A stretch of 64,000 nucleotides of DNA from Liquidambar formosana. Taxonomy: Eukaryota; Streptophyta; Magnoliopsida; Saxifragales; Altingiaceae. The translations under genes were made by a program, and so were the position numbers. The stretch lies in contig CM077824.1 of the NCBI GenBank assembly GCA_039720395.1, positions 28,328,883 to 28,392,882 of the forward strand, read 5' to 3'. Shown one piece after another: positions 23,148-35,200 of this stretch (position 1 is the first letter of the stretch; every line of letters begins with the position of its first letter). Under the pieces are notes generated by a model. That model was not told the DNA's origin, did no database searches, and saw only the letters and a program-made list of their open reading frames with translations.

Positions 23148-24767
23148 ATGTTGTCTTCTTTTGCCACCAAGTACTTGAAATCAAGTCACAGAAGTCTCTC
23201 CCTGCTCGATCAACAAGGCCTTAGCATGACACAAATCCTGCAAATTCAGTCCCAGCTCATAGTCTCCGGCACCATTTCCGACCCTTTTGCGGCCGGCAAG
23301 ATCATCGCCTTCTGCGCGACCTCCGAGCACGGCGATCTGTCTCACGCTTGCCACCTCTTTCGCCTTCTACCTCATCGCACCACCTTCATTTGGAACACCA
23401 TGATAAGAGCTTTTGCCGAGAAAAATGAATCCACAAGGGCTATCTCTCTCTATAGACAAATGCTAGAGAGTGGCTTCTTACCCAACAACTACACCTTCTC
23501 TTTTCTTCTCCGAGCTTGTGCTGACCTCTCTGATTTCACCTTGGGTTTGATATCCCATGCCCAGATCATCAGGATGGGTTGGGAAGCTTATGATTTCGTA
23601 CAAAATGGATTGATCCATTTATACGCGAGTTGCAACTGCATGGACATGGCTCGTAAATTGTTCGATATGAGTTTGAACCGAGATGTTATTACGTGGACTG
23701 CTGTGATTAATGGGTATACCAAGTCTGGACAAGTTGCAATTGCGCGGCAACTGTTTGATCAAATGCCTGAAAAGAATGCCGTTTCTTGGAGCGCTATGAT
23801 TACTGGGTACGTACAAATTGGATCGTTTAAAGAGGCTTTGGAGCTTTTTAACGATATGCAGCTTGCTGGGTTTCAGCCTAATCACGCTGGGATTGTGGGT
23901 GCGCTCACTGCTTGTGCTTTTCTCGGTGCTTTGGATCAGGGAAGGTGGATCCATGCATATGTGGATAGAAATAAAATGAATTTAGATAGAGTGTTGGGCA
24001 CAGCGCTTATAGACATGTATGCGAAATGTGGGTGCATAGAAATGGCTCGTCGCGTGTTTGATGAGATGTCTTTAAGAGATGTCTTTGCATTTACTTCTTT
24101 GATTTCAGGCCTGGCAAATCATAGTCAGAGTGCAAGTGCAATGGAGTTGTTCATGAGGATGCAGAATGAAGGAGTTGAACCCAATGAAGTTACATTCATA
24201 TGTATTCTCAGTGCGTGTAGCAGAATGGGATTGGTGGAAGAAGGGTTGAGAATTTTTGAAAGCATGAATAAGGTTTATGGGATTGAGCCAGGTGCTGAAC
24301 ACTACGGAAGTCTGGTAGATCTCTTAGGGAGAGCTGGAATGCTAGAAGAGGCGAAGAAGATGGTAAGAGAGATGCCCATGGAGCCAGACTCTTATGTGCT
24401 GGGTGCATTGCTCAATGCTTGTAGAGTTCATGGTGATGTTGAGTTGGGTAAAGAAACAATTGAGTGGTTGGTGGAGCAGAGTCTTGACCATGGTGGGGTT
24501 CATGTTCTTCTTTCCAACATGTATGCCTCAGCTAACCAATGGGGTAACGTGGCAAAGGTTAGGAAGGGAATGGAAGAAAAGAAAGTGAGAAAGGTGCCTG
24601 GGTGTAGCTTAATTGAAGTGGATGGCGTGGTTCGAGAATTCGTTGCAGGAGATAGGTCTCATGTGTTTAGGGAAGACATCCTACTATTACTGCTTGGAAT
24701 TGACAAGAACTTGAAGTCTTCTTGGTTTGATGATGATTATACAATGGTTGAACAAATCTACTTGTAG
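23148..24767 (+). CDS. Pentatricopeptide repeat protein, PLS class, E/E+ subgroup
   Basis: Intronless 539-residue protein, as is usual for PLS-class PPR genes. PPR motifs run from about residue 80 to 413: a P motif at 80-114 (FIWNTMIRAFAEKNES), L at 115-149, S near 151-179, then further P/L/S units including ITWTAVINGYTKSGQ (181), VSWSAMITGYVQIGS (212) and LGTALIDMYAKCG (283). An E domain follows (about 414-480) and then the E+ start VPGCSLIEVDGVVREF (483-498). The protein ends at 539 with no DYW deaminase domain. The N-terminus is rich in Ser, Lys, Arg and Leu without acidic residues up to Asp21, as in mitochondrial or plastid targeting peptides; organelle import is inferred. Family members bind organellar RNA and act in C-to-U editing or splicing, and E+ proteins usually recruit a DYW partner for editing. 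The ATG at 23148 is the first in frame and gives a plausible transit peptide. The target transcript cannot be told from sequence by eye. Confidence 0.95.
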   Translation: MLSSFATKYLKSSHRSLSLLDQQGLSMTQILQIQSQLIVSGTISDPFAAGKIIAFCATSEHGDLSHACHLFRLLPHRTTFIWNTMIRAFAEKNESTRAISLYRQMLESGFLPNNYTFSFLLRACADLSDFTLGLISHAQIIRMGWEAYDFVQNGLIHLYASCNCMDMARKLFDMSLNRDVITWTAVINGYTKSGQVAIARQLFDQMPEKNAVSWSAMITGYVQIGSFKEALELFNDMQLAGFQPNHAGIVGALTACAFLGALDQGRWIHAYVDRNKMNLDRVLGTALIDMYAKCGCIEMARRVFDEMSLRDVFAFTSLISGLANHSQSASAMELFMRMQNEGVEPNEVTFICILSACSRMGLVEEGLRIFESMNKVYGIEPGAEHYGSLVDLLGRAGMLEEAKKMVREMPMEPDSYVLGALLNACRVHGDVELGKETIEWLVEQSLDHGGVHVLLSNMYASANQWGNVAKVRKGMEEKKVRKVPGCSLIEVDGVVREFVAGDRSHVFREDILLLLLGIDKNLKSSWFDDDYTMVEQIYL

Positions 24768-24796
24768 ACGAAAGTGTATTTGTGCTTAATTGCCCT

Positions 24797-24945
24797 TAGA
24801 TTAGATGGGATCATCGAGGCAAACAAATTTCTACACAATTGGTTAATCATCGTCTCAATCTAGATTAGATACAATTTTCATGGTGTCATTGAGAGAAATG
24901 AATTTCTGCATGATTGGTGAACCATTGTCTCAACCTAGATTAGTT
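24797..24945. repeat. Diverged tandem repeat just after the PPR stop codon
   Basis: TAGATTAGAT opens units at 24797 and 24861, and TAGATTAG occurs again near 24936. Between them, ATTTCT(A/G)CA(C/T)(A/G)ATTGGT and TCGTCTCAA/TTGTCTCAA blocks recur. It probably lies in the 3' untranslated region of the PPR gene. Confidence 0.6.
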
Positions 24946-27040
24946 GTCACTTTCAACTTGGTGCAGTTTTGAGGTAACTCTTTTTGGTCCTCTGAAATAG
25001 CATGTAATTTTTTTTTTCTTTTTTAGTGTGAAATAATTAATTGAAAATTTTATATATTATTTTTTGTGAACTCAATATGGACGTGATAAACAATTCAAAG
25101 ATTATAGAAATACTAATGCAAAATAAGATCCAGTACACCATGAGAACTTTGTTTTGGATTTATTGGTTTTGTTGGTAGGGGCAATAGCAATAAACTAGGG
25201 ATACATGGTACTGTCAGTTCCTAAAAGGAAACCTAGATTTGTTGGAGATGTGTGTGCTTAATTCATGTGGCAAATTATGTCTTTAGGTGTGATGCCTACA
25301 GGACCTTAGATGTAATGCCAAAGGGATCCTAGGAGTGATTTGTAGATTATCCTTTTTTTCTTTCACTTCCCATGTTGTGCTTTCTTTAAATTCAACAAAA
25401 ATCCATTTTTTTTTTCCAAACAATCAAACCTACAATTGTATTTTTATGACCTCAACCTTTCTCCCACCTTTAAACCTTCGCCCTAAATGCCCAAACCCTC
25501 AAATAGCTGAATCTAAAACTTCCAGTTTTTAACCAATGGTCCAAATTGAGTAGACTTAAACAAAGCTTCTTCATGACCTTACCATAAGGCTTAAGCAGAC
25601 AATATCTACGCATTTTTGTGCATTTTTTTATGACTTAATGCCCATGAATAACGTGAATCATATCTTCTTTGAATACTTTCTTCTCCTTTTTGGTAATAAT
25701 CACTAATACATCTCTTTAAGATTGTTTTGGGTCTATTCTAGCATTACAGCATTTCTTTCTGGGTTCATTTTAATCACTTTGGGGTGGGTCTTTCCTTTTA
25801 CTATTTTCAAGAATTTAGGCATCACAAAGACAACTAGGCCTTCAGAAGCCTAAAAATAAGTTTAAATGGTGTTATCAACAGAGTAACACTTTCTGACTTG
25901 GTCATAGCAGCCCTTATGGTAAGCTTCGACTCCGTAAGCTTAGTAGATGTTACTTTTATAACCTAAAGCTAACCTAGACTTTCATGGGTGTGCTTTATGA
26001 CATAAAATTGCATTTTAAAGAAATCTGGCCGTTTAAACCCCTTAGAGATGGTCATTTTGAGGTAAACATAAAACACCTTTGAAAAGATCTTGATAAAGCA
26101 CAATTTAGAACACAACTTTTTATTTTATGAGAAACTTAGAACACACTTGCCATTCTTTTTTTGTTTTATTTCCTTTTGTTTTTTTGTTATTTTGTTTATT
26201 TTGAAAATGATGATAATATCAGATATATAGTTAACAAGCAAGTAAAGACATGAATTTATACCGAGTGTCTTCCTAAAGGGATGCCCTAGACAATAGGGGG
26301 CTACATTTTTGGAGACGTGGCCCAAAAGAAAGAAAGGAAATTTACATTAAAATAAAGAAATGAAAGCTTTCTTTGTACTTTTACTATTTCAATCAATACT
26401 CACCATTTCCAAGCAGAGTTAAGTTCAGTCAACGATCCATCATTTCCAACATAGGTATACCCATTAGATTCAAGGTTTTTAGGTGCATTTTGATGCATGA
26501 TATGGAAACACAGTTACTAAAACCATAAACTTAAGCTAAAAGCAATAAATACATAAACAAACAAACTTTTTAGTGGTGGTTTACACCATTTAAATCCATT
26601 TTGAAGCTCTTAAAGCCTATTAAGCACCAAATGAAACAAAAATAGTAACGAACACAAGTGAGAGACAAGACTTTCTGGCCTCTTGGGTTTTTTTGTTTTG
26701 TTTTTGTTTTTTGTTTTTTTGGCTGTCAGAGCCTTTTGGTTCTAAATCTAAAGCATATGTACTTGAAAACACAAAAGGTAAATTAAGAGCCACTTTCTAT
26801 TTTTTAACTGAGGAGTCCCTAGTGCTAGACGATTTTGAAGGCCTTAACCCAACCATGGGGAGTTGGTTAGGAAGAGGTATCAAACACACATAAGGCTAAA
26901 TAGGGAAGGGAGAGTGAAGAAATGTACAAGGAGAGTGCTTAAAGGCTCTTAAATGTAGTCTGACCTTTTTCTTCAAGCTTTTCTGGCTCTTCAAGCCCAT
27001 TTGATGGTGTTTGGCCTCTAAGGAAAAGAATTTTCGAGAG

Positions 27041-27096
<56 letters not shown>

Positions 27097-27128
27097 ATTC
27101 ATTTTCTCTATTCCAGCATCTATCATTA
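24946..27128. other. Intergenic region with a long CT microsatellite
   Basis: No gene or element with clear ends was found. A (CT)n run of about 50 bp occupies 27044-27094, five bases of context away from nothing else notable. The short open frames here are low-complexity or chance. Confidence 0.5.
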
Positions 27129-27133
27129 GGAAG

Positions 27134-27478
27134 TGTTAAGTTTGCAACCTAATAGCCTAAGTTGTTAGATTGAGAGCCCAAACAGGTATATTAAGCAATA
27201 TTAAACTTTATATTTAATCGACATGGGATGTAGAATTTTTTTTGCCAAAACTCTCCCTTACGGCCTTACCTAGAGGTCTAGCAAGATAGTAATGGATCTG
27301 TCACATGAACAACAAAGACGGGTTCCCGAAAGAAATGCACAAGAACAACATGCTTTGATACCATGTTAAGTTTTCAACCTAAAATCCTAAGTTGTTAGGT
27401 GGAGGGGCCAAACAGGTATATGAAGCCATATTAAACTTTATATTTAATCGATGTAGGATGTAGTATTTTTTTCCAATA
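27134..27478 (-). mobile_element. TRIM element, copy 1 (complete)
   Basis: Terminal direct repeats at 27134-27250 and 27364-27478 flank about 113 bp. On the minus strand the order is LTR, primer binding site TGGTATCAAAGC (27363-27352, complementary to initiator tRNA-Met), short internal region, purine tract GTAAGGGAGAG (27261-27251), LTR. Flanks GGAAG (27129-27133) and GGATG (27479-27483) form a 5-bp target duplication with one mismatch. At 345 bp without coding sequence it fits terminal-repeat retrotransposons in miniature, which need enzymes in trans. Confidence 0.85.
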
Positions 27479-27741
27479 GGATGTTATAAGCCATGTAGCT
27501 AGACTTGCGAAAGGATCAGATTGGGCTATATCCTAAACCCTAATTCGATCCGTTAAGCAAAATATCCAATCCAATAATCCGACAGATCATTTATACGTCA
27601 ATCCAAATCTGATTTGGTAGTTAACAAATATTTGATCTGTTTATACCGATCCGGTCTGTTAATAAAAATAAAATCGATTTGTAGTAAGCACATTAAGAAA
27701 CAATGAACATGTTAAATGAATGCTTATGAGACTATTAAGAC

Positions 27742-28452
27742 TAGGGGTGCAACTTGGTTCGGGAATTCCGGGAACCGGACCGTTCCGAGCAATTCGGTCC
27801 GGGACGGGACGGGACAAACAGTGTCCGGGACGGGACTCGGGACAAATTTTTAAAAACCGAATTTTTTCGGGACGGGACTCGGTTTAGGGGTGTTGAGTAC
27901 TGTCCCATACCGAATTCCCGGACCGAGTACCGATTAAATATAATATTATATATATATTTTTATATATATAATATATAATATATAATTATATATTACTAAT
28001 ATTTTGGTTTTGAATTATGACTTTCTTGAGTATAAATGTATAATTATGTTTGGTTGTAAAATAATGCTAATGGACAAGTGGACTTATTAGTTTATTGTGC
28101 TATTACTAGTTCACTACTATGAATGAATGAATGAATTATAATTAATGATTATGTATTTATGATTTTATGTAGCCTATTTTGTGGAAAAGCAGATATATTT
28201 AACTCATTTTGTGGCTAATAAGGTTGACAATTTTTAATTGGAAGTAGTTATTTTTAATTTTTAATTCAGGGTAAACAAACTGATAAATACCGAGAACCGG
28301 ACCGTTCCGCCCCGGTATTTTTCGGGACGGGACGGGACGGGACAATAGTAAATTCGGTTCGGTTCCGGTATTGATTTTCAAGTCCCGAATTACTTCGGGA
28401 CGGGACGAATATACCCCTGTCCCGGACCGTCCCGGACCGAGTTGCACCCCTA
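27742..28452. mobile_element. hAT-type non-autonomous element (MITE), GGGACGGGAC-rich
   Basis: Terminal inverted repeats start TAGGGGTGCAACTTGGTTC on the left and, in reverse, TAGGGGTGCAACTCGGTCC on the right, flanked by a perfect 8-bp target duplication ATTAAGAC (27734-27741 and 28453-28460). Eight-base duplications and TAGGG ends are typical of hAT elements. The subterminal regions are packed with GGGACGGGAC and CCGGAACCG motifs; the centre is AT-rich and non-coding. It is 711 bp. Confidence 0.92.
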
Positions 28453-28460
28453 ATTAAGAC

Positions 28461-28608
28461 TTTCATTTGATTTTTTATATTTGGGTGGTTGTTTATGATA
28501 CATGTATCACATGACGAAAGTTGAAAATGTTATAATGAATCTTCAAATATTCCCTCTTATATACACCAAGTTATATATAAATAGAAACAACATTATATAA
28601 TAAGTTCC

Positions 28609-28654
<46 letters not shown>

Positions 28655-29101
28655 AAGTTAAATTCATATCCGATTTGTTAAGTAATTGGATTAATGGATT
28701 TGGGTCCTTACCGGATTATCAGATTACAAACCTCTCACCAAATACGACTAAACGGATCAGATTCATATCAAAGTCCAGTCCATTTGGGTCTACATGTAGC
28801 TTGAGAAGGTCCCCTTTCTTGAAAAGTGGGAGGGGTATATGTAGGAGAATGGATGAAGTTAGTGAAATTTTCCAAAGATAAAGGTATCATTTAGAGGGTC
28901 CTTTGGGCAATTCAGCTCATGGTAACCATCGGGACGGCAGATTGCATGGGATAAGTGGAACAAAGGTGTAAATTGAGCAAGGTCATTTTAGGGATCCAAT
29001 CATCAGAGGTGTGCCCATTCACAAGTTCCTTCCCCCCCACCCCCAAAAATAAATAAAATAAAATAAAACGTGAGAAATCCATGTCAATTATTTTAAGAAA
29101 T
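28461..29101. other. Short intergenic region with TA microsatellite
   Basis: Contains a TA run at about 28612-28648 and no supported gene. Confidence 0.5.
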
Positions 29102-29106
29102 AGTTC

Positions 29107-29438
29107 TGTTAAGTTTTCAACTTAAAAGTCTAAGTTATTAGGTAGAGGCCCAAACAGATATATGAAGCCATATTAAAATTGATATTTAATCAATGTGAGA
29201 TTTGGTATCTTTCCAACACTCCCCCTCACATGCAAGCCTAACAAGACAGAAACGGATCTATCACGTAGACAACAAACACAAGCTCACGAATGGAGCGGGA
29301 TCAAGAATGACATTCTCTAATACCATATTAAGTTTTCAACCTAAAAGCCTAAGTCATTAGGTGGAGGGCTCAAACAGATACATGAAGTCATGTTAAACTT
29401 GATATTTAATTAATGTGGGAAGTGCTATTTTTCTAACA
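29107..29438 (-). mobile_element. TRIM element, copy 2 (complete)
   Basis: Direct repeats at 29107-29218 and 29326-29438 flank about 107 bp holding the reverse of the primer binding site (CTCTAATACCA, 29315-29325) and the purine tract (CTCCCCCTCAC, from 29219). Flanks AGTTC (29102-29106) and AGATC (29439-29443) are a 5-bp duplication with one mismatch. It is the same family as the copies at 27134 and 52530. Confidence 0.85.
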
Positions 29439-29443
29439 AGATC

Positions 29444-30267
29444 AATAAGACAGTGACACATTATCATTTGCCACTTCATCACCCAATTTTTTTCATGACA
29501 ATGTGAACCAATAGAAGTTGCCTTGTCGGCATGGATATCACGTGTCATGCCATGTCATCTTGGCATATAAATGGAAAATGTTCCCATGCAGCGTGTCTCC
29601 AAGGCACGCCGCCTGACAGCATCCTCTAAAATTTTGACACGCATCTTCCAAGGAATAAAATACAATGACCATCTTGATTCCATTATCATTCTCTTGTTCA
29701 CTATGACCCTAAAATTATCCAAACTCTTGAAACTCATTAGTTGTTGACTATGTACCTTACATAAGAACTATTGTCTGATGCATGCAACCGGCTCACTGAA
29801 CTGCCTGAAAGAAATACTATTTCATTGTTACTAACTTTAATTCAGGATTATGTACTCATAGTCCCTCCCATTCGTTGACGCCATTGACAGAGGGTCATGA
29901 ACTCAATCCATTTGTTTCCACTACAATTTTGAAGTTGTTGTCAGTATGGAATGGATTGAGTTAGATTAGAGCATTCACTTGTGCATTTATAAGCTTAGTC
30001 ATGACTCCAATGCATGACAAATGGTTTTAACAAGTGACAAGTCTATCTTATGCTAACACGTAGGTGCACACAAAATTTCAGAATTCCAAATTGCATGTTG
30101 TTTTGTTAGTGCATGAATAGCCTTGTGATGTACTGGTACTGTGGTAATGTGGTATCCTTGATGTGTTCCAGTTTGGATTTTGGGTATTCGAGTCCCTTCA
30201 AGGCCCTTTCATTTTAGTTGATAGGTTAAAACCTTTTGGTGGATTTCTACTCTTGTTCATGTGTAAC
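29444..30267. other. Intergenic, nothing recognised
   Basis: Ordinary base composition. No reading frame with family resemblance, no RNA gene and no terminal repeats were found. Confidence 0.45.
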
Positions 30268-30270
30268 TTA

Positions 30271-30644
30271 GTGTGTGTTTGGCACATTGTTTCGAAATAA
30301 AAAGGCCTTTTGGAGAAAAGTATTTTCAAATTTTCTTTTTTTAAAATAGGCATTTGAAAGAAAGTTGATGTTTGGTAAATGCATATTTTGAAAGTCACTT
30401 TGTGACAAAAAGATTGGAAAGCAAAGATAAATTTAGCAAATAAAGATAAATTTAGAAATGCCTTCTGCCTTTTCGCAATCAGCATTTTGAAAAGTTACCC
30501 TCCAATCCACCTTTTAGAAGAAACGGCGTTTCATAAAAGGCCCTTTCAATGGCTTACCAAACACTCTTAAAATATGTAAACTGACTCTTAATTAGCTCCT
30601 AAAAGACCTTTTGGGCTCTCCCAATTGGTGCACCAAGCACACAC
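30271..30644. mobile_element. Tourist-like MITE (PIF/Harbinger group)
   Basis: Ends are GTGTGTGTTTGGCAC on the left and, in reverse, GTGTGTGCTTGGTGCAC on the right, with TTA target duplications at 30268-30270 and 30645-30647. It is 374 bp and non-coding. The 3-bp TTA duplication is diagnostic of the Harbinger group. Confidence 0.8.
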
Positions 30645-30647
30645 TTA

Positions 30648-31939
30648 GTCTTGAGGCCCTTAACCAGAAAAGAAAGGCCTTTTTTTATACATATTTTTTG
30701 GCGCATAACTTGAAGCTAGCTTGAGAATATCTTCAAAACTACAATGTTTGCCATTACTACGGATACTTTGCAAGTTAACATTAGCCATGTCATAGTGTAA
30801 CTTTTCGAGGTCAACCACAAGAATTCTGCTACCGTTATTCTATCCTTTTAGTGTACATACGTTCAGTATTAATTCAAAGTGTTATGCTCCTAATTTATCC
30901 ATATTTCGACCTTTATTTGTTCCTTAGGACTTCTGAGTCCTGAAATAGCATATTAACATCATTTTTGGTGTAGAAAAATTGTAGTCATTGTCATCATCAT
31001 CTTCGGAGGCAAAGAAGTGATTGGTGGATGCAGAAAATTAAGATCTCATCAGGTGAGGAGTTAATGATTTGGGCATTTGGATTTTGTAATGGGTTGTTAT
31101 TGGGACGATTGATTTGCAAATTAATGTTCATGGACTTTGCAAAACTGAAGAGTCGAGAGGAAAAATTGGCTTAGGTGGAAACAAATATTTTGATTGAATT
31201 TTCATACCTTTGACGTCATTTTGAGCAATGGATCACCTCTGTTGGTATAGTGCAAAGAAACGCCTTCCAACAAGGAGTTTCTCTACTTTGTACACGGCCG
31301 TACTATGGGGAAAGGATAAGTATCCTTTTTGCAAAGATCTGTGTTGAGGATTAGTGGAGAGAAGGAAGCATAATAGGATGGATTTGTGAGATTGTAGAGA
31401 GTTTGGGTTTGAGATGATTCAGAGCTATGGGAGGGTCACTTATATTACAATACCTAAAGTAGAGTGTATTATATGATGAAGGTGTATTCATATTTATTAT
31501 ACAATTTGGAAGAAATGGGTTTCTTTGTCAACACCAATCCAAAGGCTGGCCATTCCAATCCTTCTATCTATACTGTCTTCCATTTTGCCAATCTTTTTCT
31601 GCAGCCTTTTACATCTTTTCTTTTCTTTTTCAGATTTTGTTTTTCTAAAATAATCATTTGTTAATTCTATCGCTTTTGACTTCATCAAAACTTAAACTCA
31701 GCTTTCTCATTTAGTGTTTCCAAACTGTTCTCGTCAATATTTTGTTTTCTGGTAGCTATGGTGTTATCTTTTTGTGTTAGGTGCGGCCATGCGGGAATCC
31801 TTTGCTTGTGCTCCTTCTTTGGTAGAGACTTCTTTCTTAATTGTGGGAATCCAGGAAAGAAAGAAGAAGAAGAGGAAGATAATGTTGATGCTGAAGAGAT
31901 TTTTGTGAGAACAGGTTTTTAATCTGTGTTTCAAGAATT
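30648..31939. other. Intergenic, possible upstream remains of a Harbinger element
   Basis: No supported frame. Parts may be decayed sequence of the PIF/Harbinger relic that follows, but I could not read transposase motifs here. Confidence 0.4.
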
Positions 31940-32265
31940 CTATGTTGTTGATTTCAGCTTCACCAACATGAAAGGTTATCTTTCGCATTATCACCTACAA
32001 GAATATCGAGGAAGAGGTCATCAACCTTTAGACACTCATTGCATAATGTTATTGAGCAGTGCTTTGAAATTTTGAAGAAACACTTTCCTATATCGAAAAT
32101 GATGCCGTCTATTCTTTGAAAAATCAAACACGTATTGTTATAGCTACTTGTGTAGTTCATAATTTCATATGAGTGGAAGCGCAACTAGATTGTTTATTTG
32201 CTGAACATGGGAATGATGAATTAGTGATTGAAGAAGAGCAAATGGGTATTAGCACACAAAATACT
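31940..32265 (+). pseudogene. PIF/Harbinger transposase (DDE_Tnp_4), C-terminal remnant
   Basis: Plus-strand reading in two frames gives FTNMKGYLSHYHLQEYRGRG, then SLHNVIEQCFEILKKHFPIS and CVVHNFI. These match the region around the last catalytic residue of Harbinger transposases, where RN(V)IERxFGxLKxRFPIL and ALHNFI are conserved. At least one frameshift (near 32013) and stops (for example before VEAQLDCLFAEHG) show it is dead. An acidic tail DELVIEEEQ follows, as is usual. No terminal repeats were matched. Confidence 0.75.
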
Positions 32266-35200
32266 AAAAAGATACAGTGAGGTTTTACGTCTTGCTGTGA
32301 TGATCACATGGGATTAACATTCTTGATTTCTCTTGATATATGCTTGAAATTTTTGTGATTGCAAGTGCCATTTTATATGGATTTTGTTCTTCTGGGGTTC
32401 TATGTTCTATTTTTTTCTTTATTTATTCTTTTTTAAAACATTTGTTTTATATTTTTTTATCTCTTTGCATTCTGTGAGAAGAAAATCAATTTTTATTTAC
32501 GATACTTTCCATTTTTTAATACATCTGTTATTTTTATTTTTTTTTTTGCTTTTTATTTTTCTTTTTAATGAAAAAAGTACATTTATATCAATAGAAAAAT
32601 GTAGAGGAAAAATTATGTAACTAAACATGCTTCTTCCTTTTATAAAAAAGAGCAAAAGCAAAAATCTATTTTACCAAACATGTTTTTGCTTTTGTTGTTT
32701 CTATTTTACCAAGATTGATTTCTAGCTCAGTCCCTGCCCGGCAGCTGAATTGCCAAAGTCATACAGCACACCTGATGCCTTCAAGGAGGTAGGTTGGCTA
32801 TCTAACGCGAGTAGATCGAGTTGCATGTAACTCGGTATACAAACCAATCACATTTACCCCAACACGCTGCACATTCAAGCCTGCACAGTGATGTCAGCCA
32901 ATATTTGCACTGCATCACCCCTTTACCATGTTTCTACTTCCTAGCATATATTACTACTAGTTGCTGAACGCAAGTCAACTCTCAGAATTGGGTACACACG
33001 GCCTTTGATACTTGGCCATGCACATTAATAGCCCTTTGCTCCTTTTAAGTCATTCATGGCCTACCAAAAAAATATATATATATATATATCATCCTCGTGT
33101 CCAAGGGTAAGATTTACTCCTCAATATCCGGACCCAAGAAGCTCTAGATGAGCTTCATGCTTGTCGTGTTGGCAGTGGGGTCCTGGAAAACTATGAAAGT
33201 AGAGGGTAGCTAAGATCGGTGAGTGACCCCTTATTGCTCGAGGGGTGAATAAAGGGACACTCGCAGCAGTCGTAGAGAAGCCCTCGTCAAGCCCTGCATA
33301 ATGTAGACCCACCAATATTGCAGTTTCCTGGCCAGTATTGCAAGTAGGCAGGCCTCTTGTAAGTGTAGTCAAAACATTCTCTCGAGACTTGAAATTGGCT
33401 CTAACCGACGATCAAGCTAGGATTTGATGCTATAACAATACTATGTTGTACCCGATCGCACGGCTGGTTTTTTTTTTGCCAAACGATAGGAAAACACATG
33501 CACCCACATGGAGTTGAAACCAAGACCTCCGCAAACTTCACACCTCCTATTTGAATGAAACATGCCACTAGACTCAAGAGCCATTGATGCACAACTGATG
33601 TTTTGCCAACCATGCAGCACTAAATCCTTTCACCTACGGCTACGGTCCCACTTGCTCACTAAGATCCCGAAGGGGCCCTTCCAAAGGATCACATTCCCCC
33701 AGCTCCTAGCTAAAAAATTCACATCCCACGGTCTCCTAAGACTGATCTTTCATAGCATCGAAACTAGAAGGTTGGGTGGGGTTGGGGGTTAACCCAAGCC
33801 GTAACCCTAAACGTAAGCCACCATACCCCTAGCTCAACCATGCCCTTCCCTGACCGATCTTTAACCTAAGCTGCCCAACCCTAGATACACTTGAATTATT
33901 ATTGTTCTTCTTAAACTCGGGTAATTTAATTGGCACTCCACCTAGCCACGTTGATAGACAACATTACAAAAAGGGTTAATGTGAAACTAGGAGTGAGTCT
34001 TCCATGTAACTGTGAAACAGTTAGTGTCACAGGCCAATAGAAATAAAGCAATGTAAGATTGTGAGGCCAAAAAGCACTATAATAATCCCACTTTACCTCA
34101 CTATGATTGGCTTGAGATACCACATCAGCCGCGTTACAGTTATATAAAGTTTTTTCTCAAAAAACTAGTGCTCCTCTTAGGTGCCCAACTTCTGACGGAT
34201 GAACCAAGGCCAGACAACTAGAACTACTGGCAGCAGTGGACTGAATCTAATGTACCAAACGAGCCTCAGGCTTCTCTGAAAATGTTCACAAAACAACCCT
34301 TCTCCCTAACCACCCAGGTGCACAAATTGTAAGCCACGAACAGACTCACACAAAGGTGGAAAAGGAGAATAAATTGCAAATCACGCATGCGATCGCTTAC
34401 ACACCCACCCACATCAAAGAAAAAGGAGGGAACCATCCGAATCTGAAGTGTTAAACTAATTCAGAGGTCATAAAAGTCAATTGTGATAATCCTGTTTCTG
34501 TGTTGTCTGGTTTTGCTGGTGTGATAGAAGTCTTGTCTATCCCTGTACCATGCAGAAAACTAATAGAGTGAACGCCACTGCAGCAAAGCAGTGCTATTGT
34601 ACACAGCCAGGGATAGCAGAATATGGAATCCACAAAGTTGTGCTATGTATAGAGAGAAATATCGGGGACATGCTCCATTGATGACCCAATTCAGCCAACC
34701 TGCATATAAACTCCAATGGGGACATAGCAACTCCATGCCGCTATTTAGTTTCAATACTAAATAAAGAAACATTTCACAATTGCATCACCCATATTTGGGC
34801 CTTCTAAGAATACAAAATATAACCCTACACAAGGTATATACCATCATGAAAATATCAGCCACCAATTACAACTTCACTTCCGTTCATTCGGGTTTTCAAA
34901 GTCATCAATGAAACAAGTAGCAATATAAGAATTAGTTTTCAGGTCAGCAATGTGATGATGCTAACGATGCTGATCTTAGATGAAAATTCCACATCAAAAC
35001 CCAATGATGTCTTTCAAGGATAATGCTGAGCGCTCAAATAGTAACCACATGCCAATGATCAATATGATGTTTAAGTAGTGTCACATATGCCTATGACAAA
35101 TTAAACATGTGTACGATTATTGTTTCCGTGCAAACAATGCAAATGCAAATACAAATAATAAGTACTCTCAATACTCAAGCTACTGGTAATAAAATAAGCA

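Noticed and set aside
33470..33570. Possible SINE with tRNA-like promoter
   Set aside because: The tail resembles dispersed plant retroposons, but no A and B boxes in correct order, no poly(A) end and no target duplication could be read.
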